The notes under the pieces: model-generated
Database searches by the model: none
Told to the model about the DNA's origin: nothing
What the model saw: only the letters and a program-made list of their open reading frames with translations
DNA from: Bacillota bacterium
Lineage (GTDB): Bacteria; Bacillota; Dethiobacteria; DTU022; JAAZDU01
DNA: 7,574 nucleotides
NCBI GenBank assembly: GCA_012512665.1
Contig: JAAZDU010000047.1
Location: forward strand, 1-7,574
Reading direction: 5' to 3'
Program-made: the position numbers and the translations under genes
In this document: positions 1 through 6,494 of the stretch, one piece after another
How positions within the stretch are numbered: the stretch's first letter is position 1
Layout: each line of letters opens with the position of its first letter

Positions 1-1
1 C

Positions 2-1291
2 GGCTATGGTATGCAGTTGATGGTACGAACCCTAGGAGGAAAGGTTTTTTCTACAAAAAAACAGTGGTTTAGTAAAGCTACATTACATATTAAAAACAAG
101 GGCAACCTATTAAAAGGCCTGCCTTCCCGAATCATTGGCTGGATGAACGAAGGCGTTCTCGTACAGGAGCCGCCAGCTGGGTTTAGTATTTTGGCCGGCA
201 GCAGCACATGTCCTGTAGCAGCTATGGCTGATGAAAAACGAAAACTTTTTGGGTTAAACTTCCACCCCGAAGTAGCTCATACTTCCCAGGGCACTGATAT
301 TTTAAAAAATTTTCTTTATGATATCTGCGGCTTCCGCGGAGACTGGACCATGGAAAGTTTTATTGGCGAAAGCGTGAGCTCTATCAAAGACAGGGTAAAG
401 GATAGCAAAGCTGTCTGCGGTCTAAGTGGCGGAGTTGATTCAATGGTTGCTGCTTTGTTAACGCATAAAGCTATCGGAGATCAACTGACTTGTATCTTTG
501 TAGACCACGGGCTTCTGCGCAAAGGAGAAGTTGAGCAGGTTAAGGAAATTTTTGAGAAAACTTTTAGGGCAAAGTTAAGAACTGTAGACGCTTCTGCAGA
601 GTTTTTAAAGCTTTTGCATAATGTGGCGGATCCAGAAGAAAAACGTAAAATTATAGGTAGCCATTTTATCAGAGTGTTTGAAAGAGAGGCTTCTTCTCTA
701 GGCAAAATAGATTTTTTGGTTCAGGGGACTCTGTACACGGATGTGGTGGAAAGTGGTACCGCCGCTGCGGCTACAATTAAATCTCACCACAATGTAGGAG
801 GGCTTCCTGAACGGATGCCTTTTGAGTTGGTCGAGCCTTTAAGGCAGCTATTTAAAGATGAAGTGCGCGAGGTGGGTAGACTGTTGGGTTTGCCCGATGG
901 TATTATCTTACGGCAGCCCTTTCCTGGCCCTGGCCTGGCCATTCGGGTGCTAGGGCCTGTGACAAAAGAAAAATTAGATATTTTGCGGGAAGCAGATGCT
1001 ATTGTAACCGAGGAAATAAAAAATGCTGGTTTATATGAAGAGATCTGGCAATCATTTGTAGTGTTGCCGGAAATCAAAAGTGTTGGCGTAAAAGGAGATG
1101 AAAGGACTTATGACTATGCTGTTGTCCTGCGAGCCGTTGAAAGCAAAGATGGTATGACGGCTGACTGGGCAAGACTACCTTATGATTTACTAGAGAAAAT
1201 ATCTTATAGAGTAGTAAACGAAGTGCCCCAAGTAAATCGGTTTTTATACGATCTTACCCCTAAGCCGCCAGCAACTATTGAGTGGGAATAA
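2..1291 (+). CDS. guaA: GMP synthase (glutamine-hydrolysing type), 5'-truncated, with degenerate glutaminase domain
   Basis: GuaA converts XMP to GMP with ATP in the cytosol, normally taking ammonia from glutamine through an N-terminal class I amidotransferase domain. The window starts inside that domain; the frame from base 2 is open for 429 codons to a TAA, and roughly 80-90 N-terminal residues are missing. The ATP pyrophosphatase part is intact: the P-loop SGGVDS lies at 425-442, followed by [24 protein letters not shown] and [11 protein letters not shown]. The C-terminal dimerisation domain has RQPFPGPGL and ends in the family signature KPPATIEWE. The glutaminase domain is abnormal. The nucleophile context normally reads CYGMQ but here is GYGMQ (Gly codon 2-4); the REYG segment reads QWFS (62-73); WMSHGD reads WMNEGV (140-157). 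The FHPE His and Glu (263-265, 269-271) remain. From memory, the rest aligns gaplessly to Bacillus GuaA around these sites, so a frameshift is unlikely. I infer an ammonia-dependent GMP synthase. The gene identity is certain; loss of glutaminase activity is probable. Confidence 0.95.
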   Translation, partial: GYGMQLMVRTLGGKVFSTKKQWFSKATLHIKNKGNLLKGLPSRIIGWMNEGVLVQEPPAGFSILAGSSTCPVAAMADEKRKLFGLNFHPEVAHTSQGTDILKNFLYDICGFRGDWTMESFIGESVSSIKDRVKDSKAVCGLSGGVDSMVAALLTHKAIGDQLTCIFVDHGLLRKGEVEQVKEIFEKTFRAKLRTVDASAEFLKLLHNVADPEEKRKIIGSHFIRVFEREASSLGKIDFLVQGTLYTDVVESGTAAAATIKSHHNVGGLPERMPFELVEPLRQLFKDEVREVGRLLGLPDGIILRQPFPGPGLAIRVLGPVTKEKLDILREADAIVTEEIKNAGLYEEIWQSFVVLPEIKSVGVKGDERTYDYAVVLRAVESKDGMTADWARLPYDLLEKISYRVVNEVPQVNRFLYDLTPKPPATIEWE

Positions 1292-1327
1292 CGTTTTTTC
1301 CATATTAATGTTAAGAGATAGGAGTGA

Positions 1328-1336
1328 TGCTATACA
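1328..1336 (+). promoter_or_regulatory. Weak candidate extended -10 promoter element upstream of the permease
   Basis: The spacer between guaA and the permease holds TGC followed by TATACA, which resembles an extended -10 element. No good -35 hexamer lies 16-18 bases upstream, and the leader left before the permease start is about 65 bases. That is too short for a purine riboswitch with its terminator, and none of the conserved riboswitch loops is visible. This is a candidate only; the permease could equally be read through from guaA. Confidence 0.2.
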
Positions 1337-1394
1337 GTTACGCAGTTAGTTACTAAATTTTATTCATGGCAAAACATTAGTAAAAACACTAGCT

Positions 1395-1400
1395 GGAGGT
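1395..1400 (+). promoter_or_regulatory. Ribosome binding site fixing the TTG start of the permease
   Basis: GGAGGT lies 6 bases before the TTG at 1407. The first in-frame ATG codons are about 25 codons further in, inside the first membrane segment, so the TTG is the credible start. Confidence 0.8.
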
Positions 1401-1406
1401 GTTCAC

Positions 1407-2696
1407 TTGGAACATTTTTTTAAATTCAAAGAAAATGGTACGACACTCAGGACAGAAATAGTGGCAGGAATTACTACCTTTATGACAATGGCCTATATTA
1501 TTTTTGTAAACCCAGGTATTCTGAGCAATACCGGTATGGATTTTAATGCTGTTATGACGGCCACAGTACTGGCAGCGGGTTTAAGCTCAATTATCATGGG
1601 GCTTTTTACCAACTATCCTTTTGCCTTGGCCAGCGGTATGGGTTTAAATGCTTTTTTTGCTTTTGTTGTTGCACCTATTGCAGGCTGGCGAGCAGCTCTG
1701 GCCGCTGTCTTTATTTCAGGTGTTTTCTTTTTTTTGCTCTCTCTGTTTGGGTTTATTGAAGCCATTGATAGAGCGATCCCTGTTTCTTTAAAGAGGGCTA
1801 TCTCTACTGGAATCGGCTTTTTTATTACTTTTATTGGTTTACAGAATGCCGGTATCATCGTAGCCGATGAAGCCACTCAAATTACTCTTGGTAATTTGAC
1901 AGATCCAGGTGTACTTTTATCTCTTGTAGGCCTTGCCTTTATAGCCATTTTAATGGCACGTAAGGTTAAGGGTGCTATTTTAATTGGTATTCTTATCACC
2001 ACCGTTGTCGGTATGTTTATGGGGATAGCAGATACACCTGCCAGTATTAGAGATATCGTAGGCACTCCAGCCAGTTTAAGTCCCATCTTCTTTCAGTTAG
2101 ATTTTGTAGCTGCTATAAAAGAGCTTGGCTTTATGCTTATATTTGCCTTTACTTTTGTAGATCTTTTCGACACTATGGGGACCCTTATGGGTACAGGAGC
2201 CAGGGCAGGATTTTTAGATGAAAAGGGACATTTGCCCCGCATAAAAAATGCAATGCTTGCCGATGCTTTTGCTACTATGTTAGGTGCAGTTCTGGGTACC
2301 AGCACTGTTACCACTTATGTGGAGAGTACAGCGGGAGTATCGGAAGGAGGCCGCACCGGTTTAACTGCCATTGTGACAGGTGTTCTCTTTTTGCTGTCCT
2401 TATTCCTGGCACCTCTTGCAGGGTTGGTGCCTTCCCAGGCAACAGCACCTGCGCTGATCATAGTAGGAGTATTAATGGCAGGTTCTGTTACTGCAATAGA
2501 TTTTGAGGATTTTACAGAAGCATTTCCAGCTTTTCTTACAATTGCTTTTATGCCTTTTGCCTATAGTATTGCTGATGGTATTGCCATTGGCTTTTTAGCT
2601 TACCCTATTGTAAAGCTGGTTGCGGGTAGGGAGAAAGAAGTACACTGGCTTGTTTATATTTTAGCTTTTATTTCGCTCATACATTTTTTCCTTTAA
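1407..2696 (+). CDS. NCS2-family purine permease (AzgA/PbuG-like hypoxanthine/guanine/adenine transporter)
   Basis: This is a 429-residue polytopic membrane protein of the nucleobase:cation symporter-2 superfamily, AzgA-like branch (COG2252 type), close to the usual 430-440 residues of Bacillus PbuG/PbuO. It would import purine bases, most often hypoxanthine, guanine or adenine, by cation symport across the cytoplasmic membrane. The sequence shows about 12-13 strongly hydrophobic segments with short loops. Family motifs are GMGLNAFF at residues 77-84, FVDLFDTMG around 250-258, and TYVESTAGV with Glu306 followed by SEGGRTGLTA; the last two regions carry the acidic residues that line the substrate site in NCS2 carriers. 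Translation starts at TTG behind a good ribosome site. It sits between guaA and purE, which supports a purine substrate and links salvage to de novo synthesis. The exact base transported cannot be told from the sequence, so no symbol is given. It is followed directly by a terminator-like hairpin. Confidence 0.92.
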   Translation: MEHFFKFKENGTTLRTEIVAGITTFMTMAYIIFVNPGILSNTGMDFNAVMTATVLAAGLSSIIMGLFTNYPFALASGMGLNAFFAFVVAPIAGWRAALAAVFISGVFFFLLSLFGFIEAIDRAIPVSLKRAISTGIGFFITFIGLQNAGIIVADEATQITLGNLTDPGVLLSLVGLAFIAILMARKVKGAILIGILITTVVGMFMGIADTPASIRDIVGTPASLSPIFFQLDFVAAIKELGFMLIFAFTFVDLFDTMGTLMGTGARAGFLDEKGHLPRIKNAMLADAFATMLGAVLGTSTVTTYVESTAGVSEGGRTGLTAIVTGVLFLLSLFLAPLAGLVPSQATAPALIIVGVLMAGSVTAIDFEDFTEAFPAFLTIAFMPFAYSIADGIAIGFLAYPIVKLVAGREKEVHWLVYILAFISLIHFFL

Positions 2697-2704
2697 TTAA
2701 ATGC

Positions 2705-2757
2705 GCAGCCAACCATTAAAAAGTTTCTTTAATCTTCGGGGTTGGCTGCTTTATTTA
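2705..2757 (+). terminator. Rho-independent terminator (or attenuator) between permease and purE
   Basis: GCAGCCAACC (2705-2714) pairs perfectly with GGTTGGCTGC (2740-2749). Inside, ATTAAA (2715-2720) can also pair with TTTAAT (2728-2733), leaving a 7-base loop and a one-sided CTTCGG bulge (2734-2739). The right arm is followed by TTTATTTA. The 10-bp GC-containing stem with a T-rich tail fits an intrinsic terminator, though the T tract is interrupted by A. Only 34 bases separate it from the purE start. Confidence 0.8.
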
Positions 2758-2777
2758 TCCATTTTCTTAGAAGAAAG

Positions 2778-2784
2778 AAAGGTG
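2778..2784 (+). promoter_or_regulatory. Ribosome binding site for the TTG start of purE
   Basis: AAAGGTG lies 7 bases before TTG at 2792. The next in-frame ATG (residue 12) falls inside the first beta strand before the GSDSD motif, so starting there would delete conserved sequence; the TTG is preferred. Confidence 0.7.
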
Positions 2785-2791
2785 TTTTTAC

Positions 2792-3295
2792 TTGGATAAT
2801 ACAAAAGCCAAAGTGCTAGTTGTAATGGGCAGTGATTCTGATTTGCCGGTGATGCAGGACTGTATTAATGTTTTAAAAGAATTTGCCGTCCCTTTTGAAG
2901 TTCATATTTCTTCTGCTCACAGGCTGCCAGAGGAGACAGCAAGTTTGGCAAAGAATGCTTCCCTTAAGGGTATTAAAGTAATAGTGGCCGGGGCGGGAGC
3001 CGCAGCCCACCTGGCGGGAGTAATGGCTTCTTATACTACTTTGCCTGTGATTGGTGTTCCCTTAAGCTCACCTCCTTTGGGAGGCGTAGATGCCCTTTAT
3101 GCTACGGTACAGATGCCCAAAGGAGTGCCCGTAGCTACTGTAGCAATAAATGGAGCTTATAATGCCGGTTTGCTGGCAGTGCAAATACTGGCTCTTGAAG
3201 ATCCTAAGCTTTTCCAGGCCTTAAAGGAATTTAAAGAAAAATTGGCAGAAAAAGTGCACAGCAAAAGAAAAGAGCTAGAAAAATTTTACTCTTAG
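2792..3295 (+). CDS. purE: N5-carboxyaminoimidazole ribonucleotide mutase, class I PurE
   Basis: PurE forms CAIR (4-carboxy-5-aminoimidazole ribotide) in purine synthesis; class I enzymes rearrange N5-CAIR made by PurK. The protein is 167 residues, the usual length for the single-domain octameric enzyme. Visible motifs are GSDSD (residues 13-17, phosphate and ribose binding), SAHR (41-44, with the catalytic His43), the glycine-rich GAGAAAHL loop around 67-74 with His73, and QMPKGVPVAT near 107-116. SAHR and AAHL place it in class I rather than the CO2-using class II type. Small departures from the common class I consensus are Leu after SAHR (usually Thr), Ala for Gly in GAGG, and Lys for Gly in QMPGG. 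It starts with TTG and lies just after a terminator-like hairpin. The usual partner purK is not in the window, nor are purB and purC, which often follow purE in Firmicutes. Confidence 0.95.
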   Translation: MDNTKAKVLVVMGSDSDLPVMQDCINVLKEFAVPFEVHISSAHRLPEETASLAKNASLKGIKVIVAGAGAAAHLAGVMASYTTLPVIGVPLSSPPLGGVDALYATVQMPKGVPVATVAINGAYNAGLLAVQILALEDPKLFQALKEFKEKLAEKVHSKRKELEKFYS

Positions 3296-3305
3296 CGGTG
3301 AGAAA

Positions 3306-3334
3306 GTGTCCACCCCCTGTTGTGGAATTATAAA
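3306..3334 (+). promoter_or_regulatory. Weak candidate promoter with small hairpin in the purE-purF spacer
   Basis: TATAAA (3329-3334) resembles a -10 box and GTGTCC (3306-3311) is a poor -35 at 17 bases spacing. A 5-bp inverted repeat TCCAC/GTGGA (3309-3313, 3322-3326) overlaps the spacer and could be an operator or chance. There is no T tract, so it is not a terminator. Evidence is weak; simple read-through from purE to purF is equally likely. Confidence 0.2.
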
Positions 3335-3380
3335 TTAAAACCCTTATTAACTGTGATTAGAAGCATTAGCTGATATTTGG

Positions 3381-3387
3381 AAGGGAG
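3381..3387 (+). promoter_or_regulatory. Ribosome binding site deciding the purF start
   Basis: AAGGGAG lies 7 bases before ATG at 3395. An in-frame TTG at 3377 would extend the protein by six residues but lies upstream of, and almost touching, this site and has no ribosome site of its own, so ATG 3395 is the start. Confidence 0.8.
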
Positions 3388-3394
3388 CCATTCT

Positions 3395-4780
3395 ATGCAA
3401 AATAAGTTTTTTAGAGCTGAGCACCTGAAAGAGGCTTGTGGTGTCTTTGGTATTTTTGCTCCCCAAGAAGAGCTGGCCCGCATTACCTGTTACGCTTTGT
3501 ATGCCCTGCAGCACAGGGGACAAGAAAGTGCAGGCATTGCCATATCCGATGGCGATACCATTCATCTGGAAAAAGGGATGGGGCTGGTATCTGAGGTTTT
3601 CCCATCTTTGGGAAAGTTTGAGCACTTACAGGGGCTGGCAGCCATAGGTCATGTCCGCAGTGCTGTGGCTGGTACAAACAAGCCTGAAAATGCCCAACCA
3701 CTGCTGGTTCGTTTTCATCAAGGTGAACTGGCTGTTGCTCATAATGGGAATTTGGTGAACGCCAAGGAGCTGAGGCAACGCCTGGAGCTGGATGGTTCAA
3801 TATTCCAGACGACAACTGATAGTGAACTGGTAGCTCACCTCATTGCCCGCTGTGGTAGGGGAGAGTTGGAAAGTTCTATTGCAGATGTACTATCATATCT
3901 TCGTGGGTCTTATGCATTTATTTTTCTAACTGAAAACAAATTGATTGGTGTGAGAGATCCCCGGGGTATAAGTCCGCTGTCCCTGGGTAAGCTGGGTGAT
4001 CATTTTGTCCTTGCTTCAGAAACATGTGCTTTTGATACCGTCGGAGCTGATTTTTTAAGAGATGTTAATCCAGGTGAGATGGTTATTATAGATAGAGAGG
4101 GAATGCGCAGTATCCAGGTGTTTCCCAGGGCGAGGTCTGCTCTTTGTATTTTTGAGTATATTTATTTTGCCCGCCCGGACAGCAACTTAAATGGTAAGAA
4201 CGTTCATCTTGTGAGGAAGCGCCTCGGACGACGTCTTGCCCAGGAACAACCTGTAGAAGCAGATATAGTTACCGGTGTACCTGATTCAAGTATTGCTGCT
4301 GCCTCAGGTTATGCTGAGGAAATAGGCCTGCCGTATGAAGTAGGGTTAGTTAAAAACAGGTATATAGGCAGAACCTTTATTCAGCCCACACAGGCCAGGA
4401 GGGACGAGGGAATAAAACTTAAAATAAACCCTGTTAAAAAAATAGTGGAAGGGAAAAGAGTTGTTATTATCGATGATTCCATTGTACGAGGTACTACCAG
4501 CATGCGGCTGGTAAGTTTGCTCTTTAAGGCAGGAGCAAAAGAAGTGCATCTAAGAATTGGTTCTCCTCCCGTTATTTCCCCTTGTTATTATGGCATTAAT
4601 ACACCTACCTACGAAGAATTAATAGGAGCACATCACAGCTGTGAACAAATCCGCCGCAAAATCGGTGCCACAAGCCTTGCCTATCTTAGCAGAAAAGGGA
4701 TGCTGGAAGCCATAGGCTTAACTGCCGAATCAGCCTGCGATGCCTGCTTTAGCGGTGAGTACCCTATTTGGGGTGGGTAA
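3395..4780 (+). CDS. purF: Amidophosphoribosyltransferase (glutamine PRPP amidotransferase), Bacillus-type Fe-S enzyme
   Basis: PurF catalyses the first committed step of purine synthesis, making phosphoribosylamine from PRPP and glutamine in the cytosol. The 461-residue protein begins with a 14-residue propeptide ending before Cys15 (EA/CGVFGIF), the N-terminal nucleophile exposed by self-cleavage. The class II glutaminase domain has Arg88, HNGN (116-119) and Asp142. The phosphoribosyltransferase domain has YIYFARPDS, KNRYIGRTF and the PRPP loop at 356-369 (DDSIVRGTTS). Cys251, Cys397, Cys448 and Cys451 match the four [4Fe-4S] ligands of the Bacillus enzyme in order and spacing (146, 51, 3 residues). 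Oddities: the glutamine loop reads GHVRSAVAG where GHVRYATAG or GHVRYPTAG is usual (Ser89, Val91), and GIRPL reads GISPL (Ser193). The C-terminus is about 15 residues shorter than in Bacillus. A 99-base spacer separates it from purE; purM follows 17 bases after the stop. Feedback inhibition by purine nucleotides is usual for the family. Confidence 0.97.
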   Translation: MQNKFFRAEHLKEACGVFGIFAPQEELARITCYALYALQHRGQESAGIAISDGDTIHLEKGMGLVSEVFPSLGKFEHLQGLAAIGHVRSAVAGTNKPENAQPLLVRFHQGELAVAHNGNLVNAKELRQRLELDGSIFQTTTDSELVAHLIARCGRGELESSIADVLSYLRGSYAFIFLTENKLIGVRDPRGISPLSLGKLGDHFVLASETCAFDTVGADFLRDVNPGEMVIIDREGMRSIQVFPRARSALCIFEYIYFARPDSNLNGKNVHLVRKRLGRRLAQEQPVEADIVTGVPDSSIAAASGYAEEIGLPYEVGLVKNRYIGRTFIQPTQARRDEGIKLKINPVKKIVEGKRVVIIDDSIVRGTTSMRLVSLLFKAGAKEVHLRIGSPPVISPCYYGINTPTYEELIGAHHSCEQIRRKIGATSLAYLSRKGMLEAIGLTAESACDACFSGEYPIWGG

Positions 4781-4787
4781 AAGGAGG
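4781..4787 (+). promoter_or_regulatory. Ribosome binding site deciding the purM start
   Basis: AAGGAGG directly follows the purF stop and lies 10 bases before ATG at 4798. An in-frame TTG at 4768 lies upstream of this site, inside purF, and would add ten residues without homology to PurM, so it is rejected as start. Confidence 0.85.
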
Positions 4788-4797
4788 CACTTTTAAT

Positions 4798-5856
4798 ATG
4801 TTAAAACACTTTAATTATATAGATGCAGGGGTAGATATAGATGCAGGAAATAAAGCTGTAGAGCTAATAAAACCCCTAGCGCAAAAGACCTTTGGCGCCG
4901 AAGTATTAACAGGCTTAGGAGGGTTTGCAGGCCTTTTTTCTCCTGATTTTTCTTCCTACCAGGAACCAGTGCTGGTAGCCGGTACCGATGGCGTGGGCAC
5001 CAAGCTTAAAATTGCTTTTATGCTTAACAAGCACGATACAATAGGGGAAGACCTGGTAGCTATGTGTGTTAACGATATCCTAGCACAGGGTGCCAAGCCG
5101 TTATTTTTCCTTGATTATTTGGCAACAGGAAAAATTTTGCCGGAAAAAGTAGAAGAAATTGTGTCAGGTATTGCCAGGGGTTGCCAGCAGGCAGGGTGCG
5201 CCCTCTTAGGTGGGGAAACGGCGGAAATGCCAGGTTTTTATTCTGCCGGTGAATACGATCTAGCAGGTTTTGCTGTTGGAATAGTAGATAGATCAAAAAT
5301 AATTGATGGCAGCAGAATAAAGGAAGGGGACTGCCTGTTGGGGGTAGCCTCTAGCGGGCTGCATAGCAATGGCTATTCTTTGGTTCGCAAGGTTTTATTG
5401 GAACATAAAGGGTACTCACTACATGAGCCCGTACCGTTGCTGAAATGCACTCTGGCTGAAGAATTAATAAAGCCGACTATTATATACGTGCCTTTTATCA
5501 TACCTCTGCTTACAAAATTTGAGATTAAAGGAATTGCCCATATAACAGGTGGAGGGATTGTAGAAAATCTGCCAAGAATCATACCCCCTGCCTTGAAAGC
5601 TATCATTTATAAAAATAGCTGGCAGGTGCCTCCAACCTTTTCCCTTATTCAAAAGGAGGGACAGGTGAGCGAGGCAGAGATGTTGAGAACCTTTAATATG
5701 GGGCTGGGTCTTGTGCTGGTGGTTGCAAAGGAGCAGCTGAAAGATATTCAGGCACAGTTAAAAGATAAGCAGCTGCAGTCATGGCCTATCGGCACAGTCA
5801 AAAATAGACTGCCAGGCGAGGAAAAGATTTCCTTTGTGGAGGAAAATAGAAAATGA
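4798..5856 (+). CDS. purM: Phosphoribosylformylglycinamidine cyclo-ligase (AIR synthetase)
   Basis: PurM closes the imidazole ring, converting FGAM and ATP to AIR (5-aminoimidazole ribonucleotide), the fifth step of IMP synthesis. The 352-residue length is typical of the homodimeric enzyme of the PurM/PurL/SelD/ThiL/HypE ATP-binding superfamily. Signatures from the N-terminus are GVDIDAGN, GTDGVGTKLK at 62-71 (nucleotide binding), the MCVNDILAQGA segment, FFLDY, GGETAEMPG at 138-146, SSGLHSNGYSLVRK, and HITGGGIVEN at 248-257 in the C-terminal domain, then FNMGLG. No key motif is missing and the frame is undisturbed. It follows purF closely, and its TGA stop overlaps the purN ATG in an ATGA arrangement, which implies translational coupling. 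Identity is secure. Confidence 0.97.
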   Translation: MLKHFNYIDAGVDIDAGNKAVELIKPLAQKTFGAEVLTGLGGFAGLFSPDFSSYQEPVLVAGTDGVGTKLKIAFMLNKHDTIGEDLVAMCVNDILAQGAKPLFFLDYLATGKILPEKVEEIVSGIARGCQQAGCALLGGETAEMPGFYSAGEYDLAGFAVGIVDRSKIIDGSRIKEGDCLLGVASSGLHSNGYSLVRKVLLEHKGYSLHEPVPLLKCTLAEELIKPTIIYVPFIIPLLTKFEIKGIAHITGGGIVENLPRIIPPALKAIIYKNSWQVPPTFSLIQKEGQVSEAEMLRTFNMGLGLVLVVAKEQLKDIQAQLKDKQLQSWPIGTVKNRLPGEEKISFVEENRK

Positions 5857-6494
5857 TAATAAATTCAGGCAGCAAGCAAAAAAAAAGAATAGCTGTTTTA
5901 GCTTCTGGAAACGGAAGCAACCTGCAGGCTATCATAGATGCTCAAAAGAGAAATTATTTTTTGGGATTGGGAGAAGTTGTTCTCGTTGTCAGTGATAGGA
6001 AAGATGCTTTTGCCCTTGAGAGAGCTCGTCGAGAGGGTATTCCGGCGGTCTTCCATAACCCGCTACAATATCCCGGGAAAAAAGAATACGACGCCGCTCT
6101 TTTAAAGATACTTCAGCAAAACCACATTCAGCTCATTGTCTTGGCTGGATACATGAGGATGCTAACAGCACAGGTTATCGAAGCATTCTACCCCGCTATT
6201 CTAAATATTCACCCCTCTCTCCTTCCTTCTTTTCCTGGTAAGCAGGGTGTGCAAGACGCCCTGGATTACGGGGTAAAAATCACCGGTGCAACAGTACACA
6301 TTGTTAATGAAGAGATGGATAAAGGGCCAATCATACTCCAAAAAGCAGTCCCCGTTCAAGATGACGATGATGTTGAGAAATTGCACGGGCGCATTCAAGA
6401 AGTAGAGCATTATCTTTACCCGGAGGCGATCAAGCTTTTTTGTCAGGGCCGGTTGATTTTAAAGGGAAGAAGGTGCTACATTAAAAATGAATAA
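5853..6494 (+). CDS. purN: Phosphoribosylglycinamide formyltransferase (GAR transformylase, folate-dependent)
   Basis: PurN transfers a formyl group from 10-formyltetrahydrofolate to GAR, giving FGAR, step three of IMP synthesis. The 213-residue protein has the Rossmann-like start RIAVLASGNGSN (residues 12-23) that binds the substrate phosphate, LAGYMR (97-102), and the catalytic trio Asn118 and His120 in NIHPSLLPSFPG plus Asp156 in EEMDKGPII. It is slightly longer than the usual 190-200 residues because of a short polar N-terminal tail (about 11 residues) and a basic C-terminal tail. The start is ATG inside the purM stop (ATGA overlap), with TGGAGGA at 5837-5843 as ribosome site within purM. 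The lysine-rich tail is encoded across a run of nine A (5878-5886). The stop lies 8 bases inside purH. It is the folate-using PurN, not the formate-using PurT. Confidence 0.96.
   Translation: MIINSGSKQKKRIAVLASGNGSNLQAIIDAQKRNYFLGLGEVVLVVSDRKDAFALERARREGIPAVFHNPLQYPGKKEYDAALLKILQQNHIQLIVLAGYMRMLTAQVIEAFYPAILNIHPSLLPSFPGKQGVQDALDYGVKITGATVHIVNEEMDKGPIILQKAVPVQDDDDVEKLHGRIQEVEHYLYPEAIKLFCQGRLILKGRRCYIKNE

Noticed and set aside
55..61. A7 run in guaA as the cause of the odd glutaminase residues by frameshift
   Set aside because: Residues on both sides stay aligned without gaps to GuaA (GYGMQLM, LGGKV, then KA..I), so the frame is not disturbed there.
1289..1300. T6 run just after the guaA stop as a terminator
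   Set aside because: No stem of useful length precedes the T run.
1327..1356. Short leader-peptide-like ORF (9 codons) after a TAGGAG sequence upstream of the permease
   Set aside because: The ribosome site is only 2 bases from the ATG, the peptide has no regulatory codon run, and no attenuator hairpin follows.
1292..1406. Purine riboswitch or PurR box upstream of the permease
   Set aside because: The spacer is too short for an aptamer plus terminator and lacks the conserved riboswitch loops and the CCGAAC-type PurR box.
1613..2314. Three antisense open frames under the permease (87, 69 and 73 codons)
   Set aside because: They are shadows of the membrane-protein reading frame; no ribosome sites, no recognisable domains and a well-supported gene opposite.
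3483..3815. 110-codon antisense frame under purF
   Set aside because: It lies entirely over the conserved PurF glutaminase domain and has no recognisable protein features.
4768..4797. Ten-residue N-terminal extension of PurM starting at TTG 4768
   Set aside because: It overlaps the purF 3' end and includes the purM ribosome site; ATG 4798 is correctly spaced.
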